NCBI GenBank assembly: GCA_964489705.1 | Contig: CAZAZQ010000015.1 | Span: 9,508-73,507, forward strand | Reading direction: 5' to 3' | DNA length: 64,000 bases | DNA from: CAZAZQ01 sp964489705 | Lineage (GTDB): Bacteria; Zixibacteria; MSB-5A5; GN15; FEB-12 | Shown here: positions 27,221-36,458 of the stretch, piece after piece | Layout of the letters: the number at the start of each line of letters is the position of its first letter | Numbering within the stretch: the stretch's first letter is position 1 | Notes under the pieces: model-generated | What the model saw: the letters and a program-made list of their open reading frames with translations, nothing else | Databases searched by the model: none | Told to the model about the DNA's origin: nothing | Position numbers and translations under genes: made by a program

Positions 27221-27255
27221 AAGGAGCCCGCGTGAAAACGTGGGCTCCTTTTCTC
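27221..27255 (+). terminator. intrinsic terminator of the twelve-gene operon
   Basis: GGAGCCCGCGT and ACGTGGGCTCC pair along 11 positions (one G-U) around a GAAA tetraloop, followed by TTTTCTC. It lies 35 bases beyond the last module gene. Confidence 0.9.
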
Positions 27256-27702
27256 TATATTTTCAGGGTTTCGCCCAGGCTGTTCCGGTTTGCCTTCAGT
27301 TTTTTTCGATTTTTTGTTTTTTTCTCTCACTTTCCTCTCACTCGGAGGAAAAATCTCCTCGGTTTGAAATAAACTTTTTCAGGGGATGAAGGGTACAAAA
27401 AGTGATACCGGCAATAAATATGGATAGTCACGCTGTATGTTTGCAAGAAAGAAAAAATCAGCGTTCTCATTGAGCCACATGTAGTTAACAGATACATGTC
27501 TTCTCTTTATAATTCCTTATAACTCCGCAAACTAAAAGCCGATAAAAAATCGATAATAGTAACTCCTTAGTACCCCTATAATTATAAAAATTATTTTTCA
27601 TTTTTTTGAAAAAAATACTTGACATACAGCAAATTTTTCCCAATGGTTGGGTTGTTGGAGGTAGCCACCAAGGAAACACAGGGAAAGTGAGGTTAAACGA
27701 GT
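27256..27702. other. AT-rich gene-free stretch
   Basis: About 450 bases with no gene, much richer in A and T than the flanking genes. A perfect TTGACA (27619-27624) lies about 80 bases before the next gene, but no convincing -10 follows at the right distance. I see no RNA gene or repeat here. Confidence 0.5.
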
Positions 27703-28050
27703 ATGGCACGGCAGAAGAGAGAATCTACTGCAACAAAAACAACTACGCAAAGCGAAACCAAGCAGGGCAAAGAGAAGAAAAAGGGGAAGCTCTCCACCGC
27801 TGAGGCGCGTCGGGAATACCAACGCCGGTATTACCAGATGCACAAGGAAAAAGCGAAAGAGTACCAACGCCAGTACAATCTCACCCACAAGAAAAAACTG
27901 CGCAGCGGGCGTGGAAAATCGGGACAGTTGGCGCCGCGGGAAGTAGTGCGGACAACCTTTAATACCGCTGACATCATGCACGCTCCGGTTGAGAAGACCA
28001 TTCGGATTCTGGAAAAAATCATCAAGGGAGAACGGTTCTTTACCATGTAG
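27703..28050 (+). CDS. small, very basic hypothetical protein
   Basis: 115 residues, rich in Lys, Arg, Gln and Thr. Residues about 30-65 hold two similar helical units (REYQRRYYQ and KEYQRQYN spaced by HKEKA), so a coiled or nucleic-acid-binding helix is plausible. There is no signal peptide and no known domain. GAGG lies upstream of the ATG. The next gene, ppdK, opens with a Lys-rich leader of similar composition. The gene is probably real because of its length, start site and codon pattern, but the function is unknown. Confidence 0.6.
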   Translation: MARQKRESTATKTTTQSETKQGKEKKKGKLSTAEARREYQRRYYQMHKEKAKEYQRQYNLTHKKKLRSGRGKSGQLAPREVVRTTFNTADIMHAPVEKTIRILEKIIKGERFFTM

Positions 28051-28202
28051 TCTTAGCTTGGTCTCCCTCCGGTGGGGGCGCTTTCGGCGGAAAAAAAATA
28101 ATCTTCTGATTTGGTCGGCTTTTATATTGCCCCGGGCTTCTTTTTTTGATAGATTCGTCCCAAGTGTGAGTTGAGTATTTAGATTTTTGAGAGGGTAGAC
28201 AT

Positions 28203-31004
28203 ATGTCTGCAAAAAAAACAGTACGTTCGAAAAAATCGACTTCCCCTAAAGCCACCAAGACGAAAAAGACTTCCGCGAAATCTTCAGAGAAAAAGACCAA
28301 AAAGTCCTCTCGGAAGTATTACTACTTTTTCGGAATGGGGAAAGCCGACGGCGATGCCTCCATGCGGGATCTCTTAGGAGGCAAAGGAGCCAACTTGGCG
28401 GAAATGAGCCGAGCCGGGATGCCGGTTCCGCCGGGGTTTACCATCACGACCGAGGTCTGTCGGTTGTATTATGAAAATTCTCTCACGGTGCCGGATTACA
28501 TCGACCGCGAGCTCGAGAAATACATGGCAATGATAGAAAAAGCGGTCGGTAAAAAGTTCGGTGATCCGTCCGACCCGCTGTTGGTTTCCGTTCGTTCCGG
28601 GGCGAAGTTTTCCATGCCGGGAATGATGGACACGATTCTCAATCTTGGGTTGAACCCCGAATCGGTGGAAGGTTTGGCGGCGAAGACGGGGGATATGCGT
28701 TTTGCCCTCGACAATTACCGGCGGTTTATCGCCATGTTCGGAAACGTCGTATTGGGTATCGATAAAGAGCTTTTCGAAAACGTCATTACCAAGATGAAAG
28801 CGGAGCGGCGAGTCAAGCAAGACAGCTCCCTTCAAGAAAACGACCTCAAGGCGATTATCAAGAAATTCAAGCAAATCATCAAACGGAAATCAGGTGAGGA
28901 CTTCCCTGATGATCCCTATACCCAACTGCGGATGGCTCGCGACGCCGTCTTTCGGAGTTGGAACAACCCACGGGCGATTTCCTATCGCCGTATGAACAAC
29001 ATCCCCTCGGACTTGGGGACCGCCGTGACGGTGCAGGCAATGGTGTTCGGCAATATGGGCAACCATTCCGCCACCGGGGTCGGCTTTACCCGGAACCCTT
29101 CGACTGGTGAGAAGGAATTCTACGGCGAGTATCTCGTGAACGCCCAGGGAGAAGATGTCGTCGCCGGGATTCGGACGCCGCAGCCGATCAGCGAGTTGGC
29201 AAACGAGATGCCGGAAGCCTACAAGCAGTTGAAGAGCATCACGACCCGCTTGGAGAAGCACTACCGCGACATGCAGGATTTCGAGTTTACCATCCAGGAG
29301 AACAAGCTCTATATGCTCCAGACCCGCAACGGCAAGCGGACGGTGCAGGCGGCGATTAAAATCGCCGTTGACATGGTAAAAGAAAAGCTAATTACCAAAG
29401 AAGAAGCCCTTATGCGCTTGAATCCGCAAGACCTCGACAATCTGCTGCACCCACGTTTGGACCCGAAAGCGAAGTACGAAGTGATTGCCAAAGGGTTACC
29501 GGCATCGCCGGGCGCCGTTTCCGGGAAAGTGTATTTCACCGCTGATGACGTGGTCAAATATGGCGCCAAAGAACCGGCTATTTTGGTGCGAGAAGAAACG
29601 AACCCCGACGACATCGAAGGGATGAACGTCGCGGTGGGGATTTTGACTTCCCGGGGCGGGATGACCTCCCACGCTGCCGTAGTTGCCCGCGGGATGGGCA
29701 AATGCTGCGTCTCCGGCGCCGAAGCGGTGCGGGTGAATACCGTCAAGAAACAGTTCCAAGTCGGGAAATTGATTATCAAAGAAGGGGAAGTCATTACCCT
29801 CAACGGTTCCACCGGAGAAGTCATTCTCGGGGAAGTCCCGACTATCGAACCGGAGTTGTCGGGCGAGTTTTCCCAGTTTATGAAGTGGGCGGATGAAGTG
29901 CGGCGGTTGAAAGTGCGTACCAACGCCGACACTCCACGAGATTCCGAGCAGGCGTTGAAATTCGGCGCGGAAGGAATCGGCTTGTGCCGCACCGAGCACA
30001 TGTTCTTTGCCGAAGAGCGAATCCCGATTGTGCAGGAGATGATTCTTGCCGACTCGCCCGAAGAGCGGCAGATGGCTCTGGAGAAGTTGCTTTCCTTCCA
30101 GAAAAAGGATTTCAAGAAGATTCTCGATGTTATGAAAGGATTGCCGGTAACCATCCGGACCCTCGATCCGCCTTTGCATGAGTTCCTGCCGCGGAAGGAA
30201 GAGATTCAGGCAAAGATTGAAGAGCTTGATCCCAAGAGTGAAGATTACGAAGAAGATCTGGCGAAGTTGAACAAAATTATCCGCCGTATCGACGAGCTGA
30301 CGGAGCTGAACCCGATGTTGGGACACCGCGGTTGTCGGTTGGGAATTGTCTACCCGGAAATTACCGAGATGCAGGTACGGGCGATTATCCAAGCGGCGTG
30401 TGAGTTGGTCAAGGACAAGAAGAAAGTCTACCCGGAGATTATGATACCGCTGGTGGGGCATGTGAACGAATTCCGTCATCAGAAGGAAGTCGTCGTTCGG
30501 GTTGCCAACGAAGTTATTGCGAAAAACCGGGTAAAAAATCTGCCGTACCAAATCGGCACTATGGTGGAGATTCCGCGGGCGGCACTGACGGCTGACGAAA
30601 TCGCCGAGGAAGCGGAGTTCTTCAGTTTCGGCACCAATGACCTCACCCAGATGACGATGGGCTTTTCGCGGGACGATGCCGGGAAGTTCTTGGGCTTCTA
30701 CTTGGAGCATGGAATTTTGCCGCAAGACCCATTTGTCACCATCGACCAAGACGGAGTCGGACAGCTAATCCGCATGGGTACGGAAAAGGGCAGAAAGACC
30801 CGACCCGATTTGAAAGTCGGCATCTGCGGCGAGCACGGCGGCGATCCGGCGTCGATTCGCTTCTGCCATGAAATCGGCTTGGACTACGTCTCTTGCTCCC
30901 CGTACCGGGTGCCGATTGCGCGCCTTGCCGCAGCGCAAGCGGTCTTGTTGGAAAAAGACAAGAAAAAATCGAAAAAGTCCTTCACCCATGCCGGGACGGT
31001 ATAG
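28203..31004 (+). CDS. ppdK: pyruvate, phosphate dikinase
   Basis: 933 residues. The enzyme interconverts pyruvate, ATP and phosphate with phosphoenolpyruvate, AMP and pyrophosphate. From residue about 40 the typical order is seen: ATP-grasp domain (GGKGANLAEM, RSGAKFSMPGMMDTILN in parts, TGVGFTRNP), the swivelling phosphohistidine domain with H near 491 in GGMTSHAAVVARGMG, and the PEP/pyruvate barrel with CRTEHMF, MLGHRG and the catalytic cysteine near 875 in GICGEHGGD. The first 38 residues are an unusual Lys/Ser/Thr-rich leader not found in standard enzymes. GAGAGGG supports the ATG at 28203. A terminator follows. Confidence 0.97.
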   Translation: MSAKKTVRSKKSTSPKATKTKKTSAKSSEKKTKKSSRKYYYFFGMGKADGDASMRDLLGGKGANLAEMSRAGMPVPPGFTITTEVCRLYYENSLTVPDYIDRELEKYMAMIEKAVGKKFGDPSDPLLVSVRSGAKFSMPGMMDTILNLGLNPESVEGLAAKTGDMRFALDNYRRFIAMFGNVVLGIDKELFENVITKMKAERRVKQDSSLQENDLKAIIKKFKQIIKRKSGEDFPDDPYTQLRMARDAVFRSWNNPRAISYRRMNNIPSDLGTAVTVQAMVFGNMGNHSATGVGFTRNPSTGEKEFYGEYLVNAQGEDVVAGIRTPQPISELANEMPEAYKQLKSITTRLEKHYRDMQDFEFTIQENKLYMLQTRNGKRTVQAAIKIAVDMVKEKLITKEEALMRLNPQDLDNLLHPRLDPKAKYEVIAKGLPASPGAVSGKVYFTADDVVKYGAKEPAILVREETNPDDIEGMNVAVGILTSRGGMTSHAAVVARGMGKCCVSGAEAVRVNTVKKQFQVGKLIIKEGEVITLNGSTGEVILGEVPTIEPELSGEFSQFMKWADEVRRLKVRTNADTPRDSEQALKFGAEGIGLCRTEHMFFAEERIPIVQEMILADSPEERQMALEKLLSFQKKDFKKILDVMKGLPVTIRTLDPPLHEFLPRKEEIQAKIEELDPKSEDYEEDLAKLNKIIRRIDELTELNPMLGHRGCRLGIVYPEITEMQVRAIIQAACELVKDKKKVYPEIMIPLVGHVNEFRHQKEVVVRVANEVIAKNRVKNLPYQIGTMVEIPRAALTADEIAEEAEFFSFGTNDLTQMTMGFSRDDAGKFLGFYLEHGILPQDPFVTIDQDGVGQLIRMGTEKGRKTRPDLKVGICGEHGGDPASIRFCHEIGLDYVSCSPYRVPIARLAAAQAVLLEKDKKKSKKSFTHAGTV

Positions 31005-31043
31005 CGGCTTTTCGTGACCCTTTGAGATAACGAAAAGAAGAAA

Positions 31044-31073
31044 GCGGGCGTAGCAAAGAGCGCCCGTTTTTTT
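31044..31073 (+). terminator. intrinsic terminator after ppdK
   Basis: CGGGCG (31045-31050) pairs with CGCCCG (31061-31066), followed by seven T. Confidence 0.85.
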
Positions 31074-31268
31074 CGGCGCATTTGTAGATAACATTCCCCG
31101 ACAAAGACATGATGGATAGGCACCCGGCTAAAGGGTTGAGCGGCAAGGTAAAAAAGGATGGAAACAGTTTCGCTTGACTTTTGTTTGAGAATACGTTGAT
31201 TCACCTTTGGCTTGTATGAGCCGATAAAAAGAACACGGTGAGCTGAGATAACGAAGAGAGAGCAAAGC

Positions 31269-33383
31269 ATGAGACAATCATTGAAAGCGATATTCGAACC
31301 GAAATCGGTTGCGGTTATCGGAGCGTCGACCCGGCGAGGTACCATCGGACGGGAAACGCTTCACAATATTTTGATAGCGGAGTTCAACGGAAAAGTCTTC
31401 CCGGTAAATCCCAAAGCCTCCGTCATTCACTCGATAAAAGCCTACTCGACGATTCTGGATGTCCCCGATGCGGTGGATTTGGCGATTATCATCGTTCGGA
31501 AAGAGTTTGTCAAGGACGTGGTGGCGCAGTGTGGAGAGAAGGGGGTCAAGGGGTTGGTCGTTATCTCAGCCGGTTTTTCCGAGGTGGGCCCCGAAGGGAA
31601 AAAACGGGAGCAGGAAGTTCTCCAGGTTGTCCAAGAATACGGTATGCGGATGATAGGACCGAACTGCTTTGGGGTAGTGAATACCGATCCGAACGTCAGC
31701 CTCAACGCCACCTTCGGGAAAGTTTACCCCAAATGCGGGCGCATCGGCTTTATCACCCAGTCGGGTGCCATGGGGGAGGCGATTATGAACCACGCCAAGG
31801 AATTGGGGATTGGGTTTTCGATTGTCGCCTCCATCGGCAACAAGGCTGATATTTCTTCAAACGATATCTTAGCGTACTTGAAGGACGACCCTCGCACCGA
31901 CATCATCTTGATGTACCTGGAGAACTTCGGTAACCCTCGCCACTTTACTCAAATCGCCCGAGAAGTATCACGGACGAAGCCGATTGTGGTGGTCAAGTCG
32001 GGACGAACCAAGCTGGGGGCAAAAGCGGCATCGTCGCATACCGGAGCGTTAGCGGGACTTGATGTCGGGGTGGATGCACTCTTTTATCAGACCGGCGTGA
32101 TGCGGGTCGATACCGTGGAAGAGTTGTTCGACGTTGCCAAAGCTCTCTCGACGCAGCCGGTGCCGAAAGGACGACGCGTCATGGTGGTGACGAATGCCGG
32201 CGGTCCCGGCATTTTGGCGACCGATGCTCTTATCAACAACGGCTTGGAGATGCCGGCGCTTTCACCGGCGACGATAAAAAAGCTGAAGAAGTTCATCTCA
32301 TCCGAGGCTTCTTTTTCCAATCCCTTGGATATGGTCGCCGGGGCGGGACCGAAAGAGTTCAAACTCACGCTCAATACCGTTAAACATGACACCCACTACG
32401 ATGCCATCGTGCCTATTTTTGTTCCTCCCGTGACGGTTGACCAGTTGGAGGTAGCGAAAAATATCCATGAGTCGCTGGCGGATTGTAAGCGGACGGTGCT
32501 GGCGTGCTTTATGGGAGCGGGGAGAGGCTCGGAAGGTATCGAGTATTTGAAAGAACACAATATCCCCGTCTATATTTACCCGGAAGCGATCGCCAAGACG
32601 CTTGCGACGATATGCCAGTACCGGGAGCGTATCTCTCAACCGCGCGGTAAGGTGCGAACGTTCGAGGTCAACTCCGACAAGGTGCGAAAAATAATCGACA
32701 AGACTATCCAAGAAGGCAACAACGCCATAGTCGGAGAACAAGCCATCGAGATTCTCAAAGCCTACGGCATTCCCGCGGCGGGCTACGTTTACGCCTATTC
32801 CGCCGAGGAAGCGGCGGAAAAAGCCAAAGAGGTCGGCTATCCGGTCGTGATGAAAATCAGTACCCCCACCGTTCTGCACAAGACCGAGATGGGCGGCGTG
32901 AAGGTCGATTTGCGTACCGACAAAGAAGTTGTGGAAGCGTTTCGCGAGCTGCGGAAGCGGGTCGGTAAGATTCCGGAGGGAGAGAAGTTTTCGGTGGCAA
33001 TGCAGAAGATGATTTCCGGCGGCATCGAGACGGTCATGGGCATGACGACCGATCCCTCGTTCGGTCCGCTCATCATGTTCGGTTTGGGCGGGATATACGT
33101 CGAGGTGATGAAAGATGTTTCCTTCCGGATTAACCCCTTGACCGACGAGGGAGCCAAGGAAATGATTCGCTCGGTGCGTTCCTACCCGTTGCTGACCGGT
33201 TTTCGCGGCGCTCAGCCGGTCGACTTGGAAACGGTCGAGGAAGCCTTGCTGCGTTTGTCCCAACTGGTGAAAGACTTTGATTGCTTCTCGGAAATAGACA
33301 TCAACCCGTTCATTGCTTCTCCTTCGAAGTCAAAATGCAAGGCGGTGGATGCCCGCTTCATTATTAAGACCAAGCAGGAATAA
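31269..33383 (+). CDS. ADP-forming acetyl-CoA synthetase, alpha-beta fusion
   Basis: 704 residues. The alpha half (about 1-460) has a CoA-binding Rossmann domain (GASTRRGTIG), succinyl-CoA-ligase-like domains and the phospho-histidine near 257 in SSHTGALAG. The beta half (about 480-704) is an ATP-grasp domain with GYPVVMKISTPTVLHKTEMGGV in pieces and DINPF. The enzyme converts acetyl-CoA, ADP and phosphate to acetate and ATP, or acts on other acyl-CoAs, and is typical of anaerobes making ATP from fermentation. It has its own leader of about 260 bases. Substrate range cannot be read from sequence. Confidence 0.93.
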   Translation: MRQSLKAIFEPKSVAVIGASTRRGTIGRETLHNILIAEFNGKVFPVNPKASVIHSIKAYSTILDVPDAVDLAIIIVRKEFVKDVVAQCGEKGVKGLVVISAGFSEVGPEGKKREQEVLQVVQEYGMRMIGPNCFGVVNTDPNVSLNATFGKVYPKCGRIGFITQSGAMGEAIMNHAKELGIGFSIVASIGNKADISSNDILAYLKDDPRTDIILMYLENFGNPRHFTQIAREVSRTKPIVVVKSGRTKLGAKAASSHTGALAGLDVGVDALFYQTGVMRVDTVEELFDVAKALSTQPVPKGRRVMVVTNAGGPGILATDALINNGLEMPALSPATIKKLKKFISSEASFSNPLDMVAGAGPKEFKLTLNTVKHDTHYDAIVPIFVPPVTVDQLEVAKNIHESLADCKRTVLACFMGAGRGSEGIEYLKEHNIPVYIYPEAIAKTLATICQYRERISQPRGKVRTFEVNSDKVRKIIDKTIQEGNNAIVGEQAIEILKAYGIPAAGYVYAYSAEEAAEKAKEVGYPVVMKISTPTVLHKTEMGGVKVDLRTDKEVVEAFRELRKRVGKIPEGEKFSVAMQKMISGGIETVMGMTTDPSFGPLIMFGLGGIYVEVMKDVSFRINPLTDEGAKEMIRSVRSYPLLTGFRGAQPVDLETVEEALLRLSQLVKDFDCFSEIDINPFIASPSKSKCKAVDARFIIKTKQE

Positions 33384-33568
33384 TTGCGGTAATTGACTTG
33401 AATTTTTCAAGTGGTGAGCTATTTTTTCCTCGAGGTTTCCGCGGAAACCGTAGAATGGGATGAATTGGTGTTGAAATCGCCGAACATCAGTGATGCAACA
33501 AAAGGAATTGAGCCGGTTTTCTTCAAAGAAAGTGACGGCGGGAGCAATACCGAAAATTGAGGATAGCT

Positions 33569-34105
33569 ATGCGGTATGAAATCAAATCATTGGGTATATG
33601 GTCCCTGGTAAAGGTCTCGTTCTTTTTTAATATCATCTTTGGCTTTATCATCGGGTTACTGTATGCGGTTTTGATGTCTTTTATTATGGCGCTGTTTTCC
33701 AACTATCCCGGCTTCGGTCCCGCCGATTTTGAGGCGGAGATGGAGGGGATGTCCCTTGGAGTGATGATTCTTGTTTTCCCTTTTATGTTTGCAATTATGG
33801 GAGCGTTGTTCAATACCGTTATTGCGGCGATTGTGGCGGCGGTCTATAATTTGATTGCGCGGTTCGTGGGCGGTTTCGAGCTCAATTTAGCGCCAGTCGA
33901 AGGTGAAACTACCCCCGGTCCCCCGCCGACTTCTCCCCACCAGACAGCATCGTATTCGCAATCTCCACCCCCTCCTCCTTCCGAGCCACCCCCGTCACCT
34001 CCCTCATTACCTCCCCATCCACCGGAAACACCTCCTCCTTCGTCGCCACCGACACCGCCACCACCTTCCCAGGAAGAGCCTCCGCCGCCGCGACAGCCGG
34101 AGTAA
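33569..34105 (+). CDS. DUF3566 membrane protein with proline-rich tail
   Basis: 178 residues. The opening YEIKSLGIWSLVKVSFFFNI is the signature of the DUF3566 family, followed by two membrane helices (about 15-45 and 65-95). From residue about 112 the rest is a tail of Pro, Ser, Thr and Glu with long proline runs, which may span the envelope or bind partners. The ATG at 33569 follows GAGG; an in-frame TTG at 33557 is less likely. Between acetyl-CoA synthetase and this gene is an inverted repeat ACTTGAA-TTT-TTCAAGT (33396-33412). Function unknown. Confidence 0.75.
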   Translation: MRYEIKSLGIWSLVKVSFFFNIIFGFIIGLLYAVLMSFIMALFSNYPGFGPADFEAEMEGMSLGVMILVFPFMFAIMGALFNTVIAAIVAAVYNLIARFVGGFELNLAPVEGETTPGPPPTSPHQTASYSQSPPPPPSEPPPSPPSLPPHPPETPPPSSPPTPPPPSQEEPPPPRQPE

Positions 34106-34120
34106 GAAAGAGGACGTTTT

Positions 34121-35599
34121 ATGGATACGGAAACAGTCAGAGTTCGCATCGCTCCGTCACCGACGGGGTACTTGCATGTCGGCACTGCCCGAACGGCGAT
34201 TTTCAACTACCTGTTTGCCCGCCACTTTGGCGGAAAGTTCTTGGTGCGGATAGAGGATACCGATACCGAGCGCTCCGACGCTTCTCTTATCGAGCCTATT
34301 TTGGAAGGTATGAAATGGTTGGGGATATCGTGGGATGAGGAGATTGTCTATCAGTCCCGGCGTCTCGAGTGCTATGCCCTTTTTGCCCGGCAAATTTTGG
34401 AATCAGGGTACGGCTACCGCTGCTTTTGCACTCCCGAGCAGTTGGAAGAAGATAGACAAAAAGCCCGCGCCGAGAAAAAGCCGTTGCAATACAACCGGCG
34501 TTGTTTGCATTTGTCCGATGAGGAAATTCAAAGAAAACTTGAAGCCGGAGAAAAGTTTACCATCCGCTTGAAAATCCCTGACGGCGTCTCGACCTTCCGC
34601 GATATGATAGCCGGTGAGATTTCCCGCCAAAACAGTGAAATTGAAGATTTCATTATCGCCCGCTCCGACGGCTCCGCCACCTACAATCTGGCAGTGGTGG
34701 TCGACGATCACGAAATGGGCATTACCCATGTTATTCGGGGAAACGACCACATTACCAACACCTTCAAGCAGCTTCACATTTATCATGCCCTTGGCTGGAG
34801 GCCGCCGGAGTTTGGCCATATCTCTCTGACCTTGCGCCCGGACAAGAGAAAAGTTTCCAAGCGGCTTGGCGATAAAGACATCAACGAGTACAGCCGTGAG
34901 GGGATTCTTCCCGAAGCAATGTTCAACTACCTGTGCTTGCTCGGTTGGTCGCCGAAGACCGATAGGGAAATTTATACCCCGAACGAGCTTATTGAAATTT
35001 TCGACCCGAAAAACTTCAACCAGTCCAACGCTATTTTTGACGAAGAAAAGTTGCTTGCTTTCAACAAGGCACACATTGCCAAAAAAAGCGACCATGAGTT
35101 GGCGGTGGAGGTGGCGCCGCTGTTGGTGGAAGCCGGGTTGACGACAAAATACTGGCTGGAAACGCGGTGGGAATATCTCCGGGCGGTAATTCATCTTTTG
35201 AAAGAGCGGGTGAAGCGCATTCCGGATTTCGTGACGCACGGCGGCTACTTTTTCTCGTTCGATTATACGTACGATCCCAAAGCCGCTCAGAAGCAGTTTA
35301 CTCCCGAAAACGCCGAGCTGCTGGAAGAACTGGCAAACCGCTTTGACAAGCTGCCGGAATTTACTCTCGAGAACACCGAGCAGACACTCAGCGAATTGGC
35401 GGAAGAGCGGGGCATCAAGCGAGCCAAGCTGATTCATCCGACGCGGTTGGCGGTTACGGGGATGCCTGCCGGTCCCGGTTTGTTTGACGTGTTGGTGCTT
35501 TTGACCAAGCGGGTGGTGGTCGAGCGAATGCGCAAGGCGGTGGAATACATTAGGACTATGGAGACGAAAGGCGAACAAACACCTTCGCAAGAAGGATAA
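34121..35599 (+). CDS. gltX: glutamyl-tRNA synthetase
   Basis: 492 residues. Class I signature PSPTGYLHVGTARTAIFNYLF in parts near residues 10-30, the zinc-type region CFCTPEQLEE, and the KMSKS equivalent KRKVSKR near residue 243. The C-terminal helical anticodon-binding domain completes the normal length. It attaches glutamate to tRNA-Glu (and possibly tRNA-Gln if a GatCAB amidotransferase exists). It starts 15 bases after the DUF3566 stop and ends 13 bases before the ferritin-like gene, so the three are probably co-transcribed. Confidence 0.97.
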   Translation: MDTETVRVRIAPSPTGYLHVGTARTAIFNYLFARHFGGKFLVRIEDTDTERSDASLIEPILEGMKWLGISWDEEIVYQSRRLECYALFARQILESGYGYRCFCTPEQLEEDRQKARAEKKPLQYNRRCLHLSDEEIQRKLEAGEKFTIRLKIPDGVSTFRDMIAGEISRQNSEIEDFIIARSDGSATYNLAVVVDDHEMGITHVIRGNDHITNTFKQLHIYHALGWRPPEFGHISLTLRPDKRKVSKRLGDKDINEYSREGILPEAMFNYLCLLGWSPKTDREIYTPNELIEIFDPKNFNQSNAIFDEEKLLAFNKAHIAKKSDHELAVEVAPLLVEAGLTTKYWLETRWEYLRAVIHLLKERVKRIPDFVTHGGYFFSFDYTYDPKAAQKQFTPENAELLEELANRFDKLPEFTLENTEQTLSELAEERGIKRAKLIHPTRLAVTGMPAGPGLFDVLVLLTKRVVVERMRKAVEYIRTMETKGEQTPSQEG

Positions 35600-35612
35600 A
35601 GGAAATAATACG

Positions 35613-36110
35613 GTGGATACAAAACAGAAAGTAGCAGAGACGCTGAAAAGGGCTATCAAGGGAGAAGAAGACGGCTATAAATTTTATGACCTTCTCTCGA
35701 AAAAAGTGGCGAACGAAGATGCGCGACGCAAGCTGGAAAACCTGCGTGACGACGAGAAACGCCACAAAGAAACCTTGATTGAGATTTTCCATAAACATAT
35801 CGGTGGTGAAATTGGCGAACTCCCGGAGAAAGGTATCAATGTTTTGGCGGAAGTCTTTCGGAAGGGGCATCTGGAAGAGCGGAAAACCGAGATGGAATTC
35901 CTTGACTTGGCGATTGATGCCGAGTTGGCGGCGACAAAGTATTATCGCGAGGAAAGAGACCTGGTAGACGACGAGGATTTCAAAAAGATTTTCGACCAAC
36001 TTGCCGATGAAGAACACCGTCATTATGAGTTATTGATGTCGGAGCGGGAGGCGCTATCGGGAAATTACTTTTGGTTTGCCTATGACGATTCTTCACCGAT
36101 GGAGCACTGA
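35613..36110 (+). CDS. ferritin-like di-iron protein (rubrerythrin-type, no rubredoxin domain)
   Basis: 165 residues of four long helices. Candidate iron ligands sit in GEEDGYKFY, DDEKRHKE, DAELAATKYY and ADEEHRHYE, the double E-x-x-H arrangement of rubrerythrin-like proteins. The usual C-terminal rubredoxin domain is absent, but a separate small rubredoxin-like gene follows 150 bases downstream. Such proteins reduce peroxide or store iron in anaerobes. GTG start with AAAGGA upstream. A partner relation with the rubredoxin-like protein is inferred. Confidence 0.85.
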   Translation: MDTKQKVAETLKRAIKGEEDGYKFYDLLSKKVANEDARRKLENLRDDEKRHKETLIEIFHKHIGGEIGELPEKGINVLAEVFRKGHLEERKTEMEFLDLAIDAELAATKYYREERDLVDDEDFKKIFDQLADEEHRHYELLMSEREALSGNYFWFAYDDSSPMEH

Positions 36111-36189
36111 GGAATCGGGTGGGCGGACAAAATGCTTTTGCGGAAATAATGTCGTGCATATTTTTGTTGAGAAAACCTTGACGGGACAA

Positions 36190-36198
36190 TGGTATAAT
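36190..36198 (+). promoter_or_regulatory. extended -10 promoter
   Basis: TGG followed by a perfect TATAAT (36193-36198) forms an extended -10 element 66 bases before the rubredoxin-like gene. A weak TTGAGA lies 20 bases upstream. It would give the peroxide-defence genes a start of their own, apart from gltX. Confidence 0.6.
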
Positions 36199-36263
36199 AC
36201 TCATGCGCGGAAGCCGTTGGAAAACGGAGAGGTGATGGACAAACCTTGAAGGGGATGACGACC

Positions 36264-36458
36264 ATGCAGTTGGAGTGTGAAGTCTGCGGATATATTCATG
36301 ATGACAGTGAGTTGCCGGAAGTCTGTCCTATCTGCGGGGCACCCAAAAGCAAATTTTTCGAGCGGTATGACGACGAAAATGCCTTGTTGGATGACGCCTT
36401 GATGCAGGAAGAGAGAGACGACCGCGACGATTTCTACTATGGAGAGTATGATGAGTGA
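36264..36458 (+). CDS. rubredoxin-like protein with acidic tail
   Basis: 64 residues. Two knuckles CEVCG and CPICGAP, spaced as in the C-terminal domain of rubrerythrin, should bind one iron. The rest is strongly acidic (many Asp and Glu). It would hand electrons to the ferritin-like protein upstream or to the peroxiredoxins downstream. The start could be 36246, 36255 or 36264; I chose the last because AAGGGG has usable spacing to it. The stop lies within the next gene (eight-base overlap). Confidence 0.8.
   Translation: MQLECEVCGYIHDDSELPEVCPICGAPKSKFFERYDDENALLDDALMQEERDDRDDFYYGEYDE

Noticed and set aside
29496..30749. Long open frame on the minus strand inside ppdK
   Set aside because: It mirrors a highly conserved plus-strand enzyme, has no ribosome site and encodes no recognisable protein; it is a shadow of codon bias.
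34403..35659. Long open frame on the minus strand across gltX
   Set aside because: Same reasoning: it is antisense to a clear glutamyl-tRNA synthetase and has no homology I recognise.
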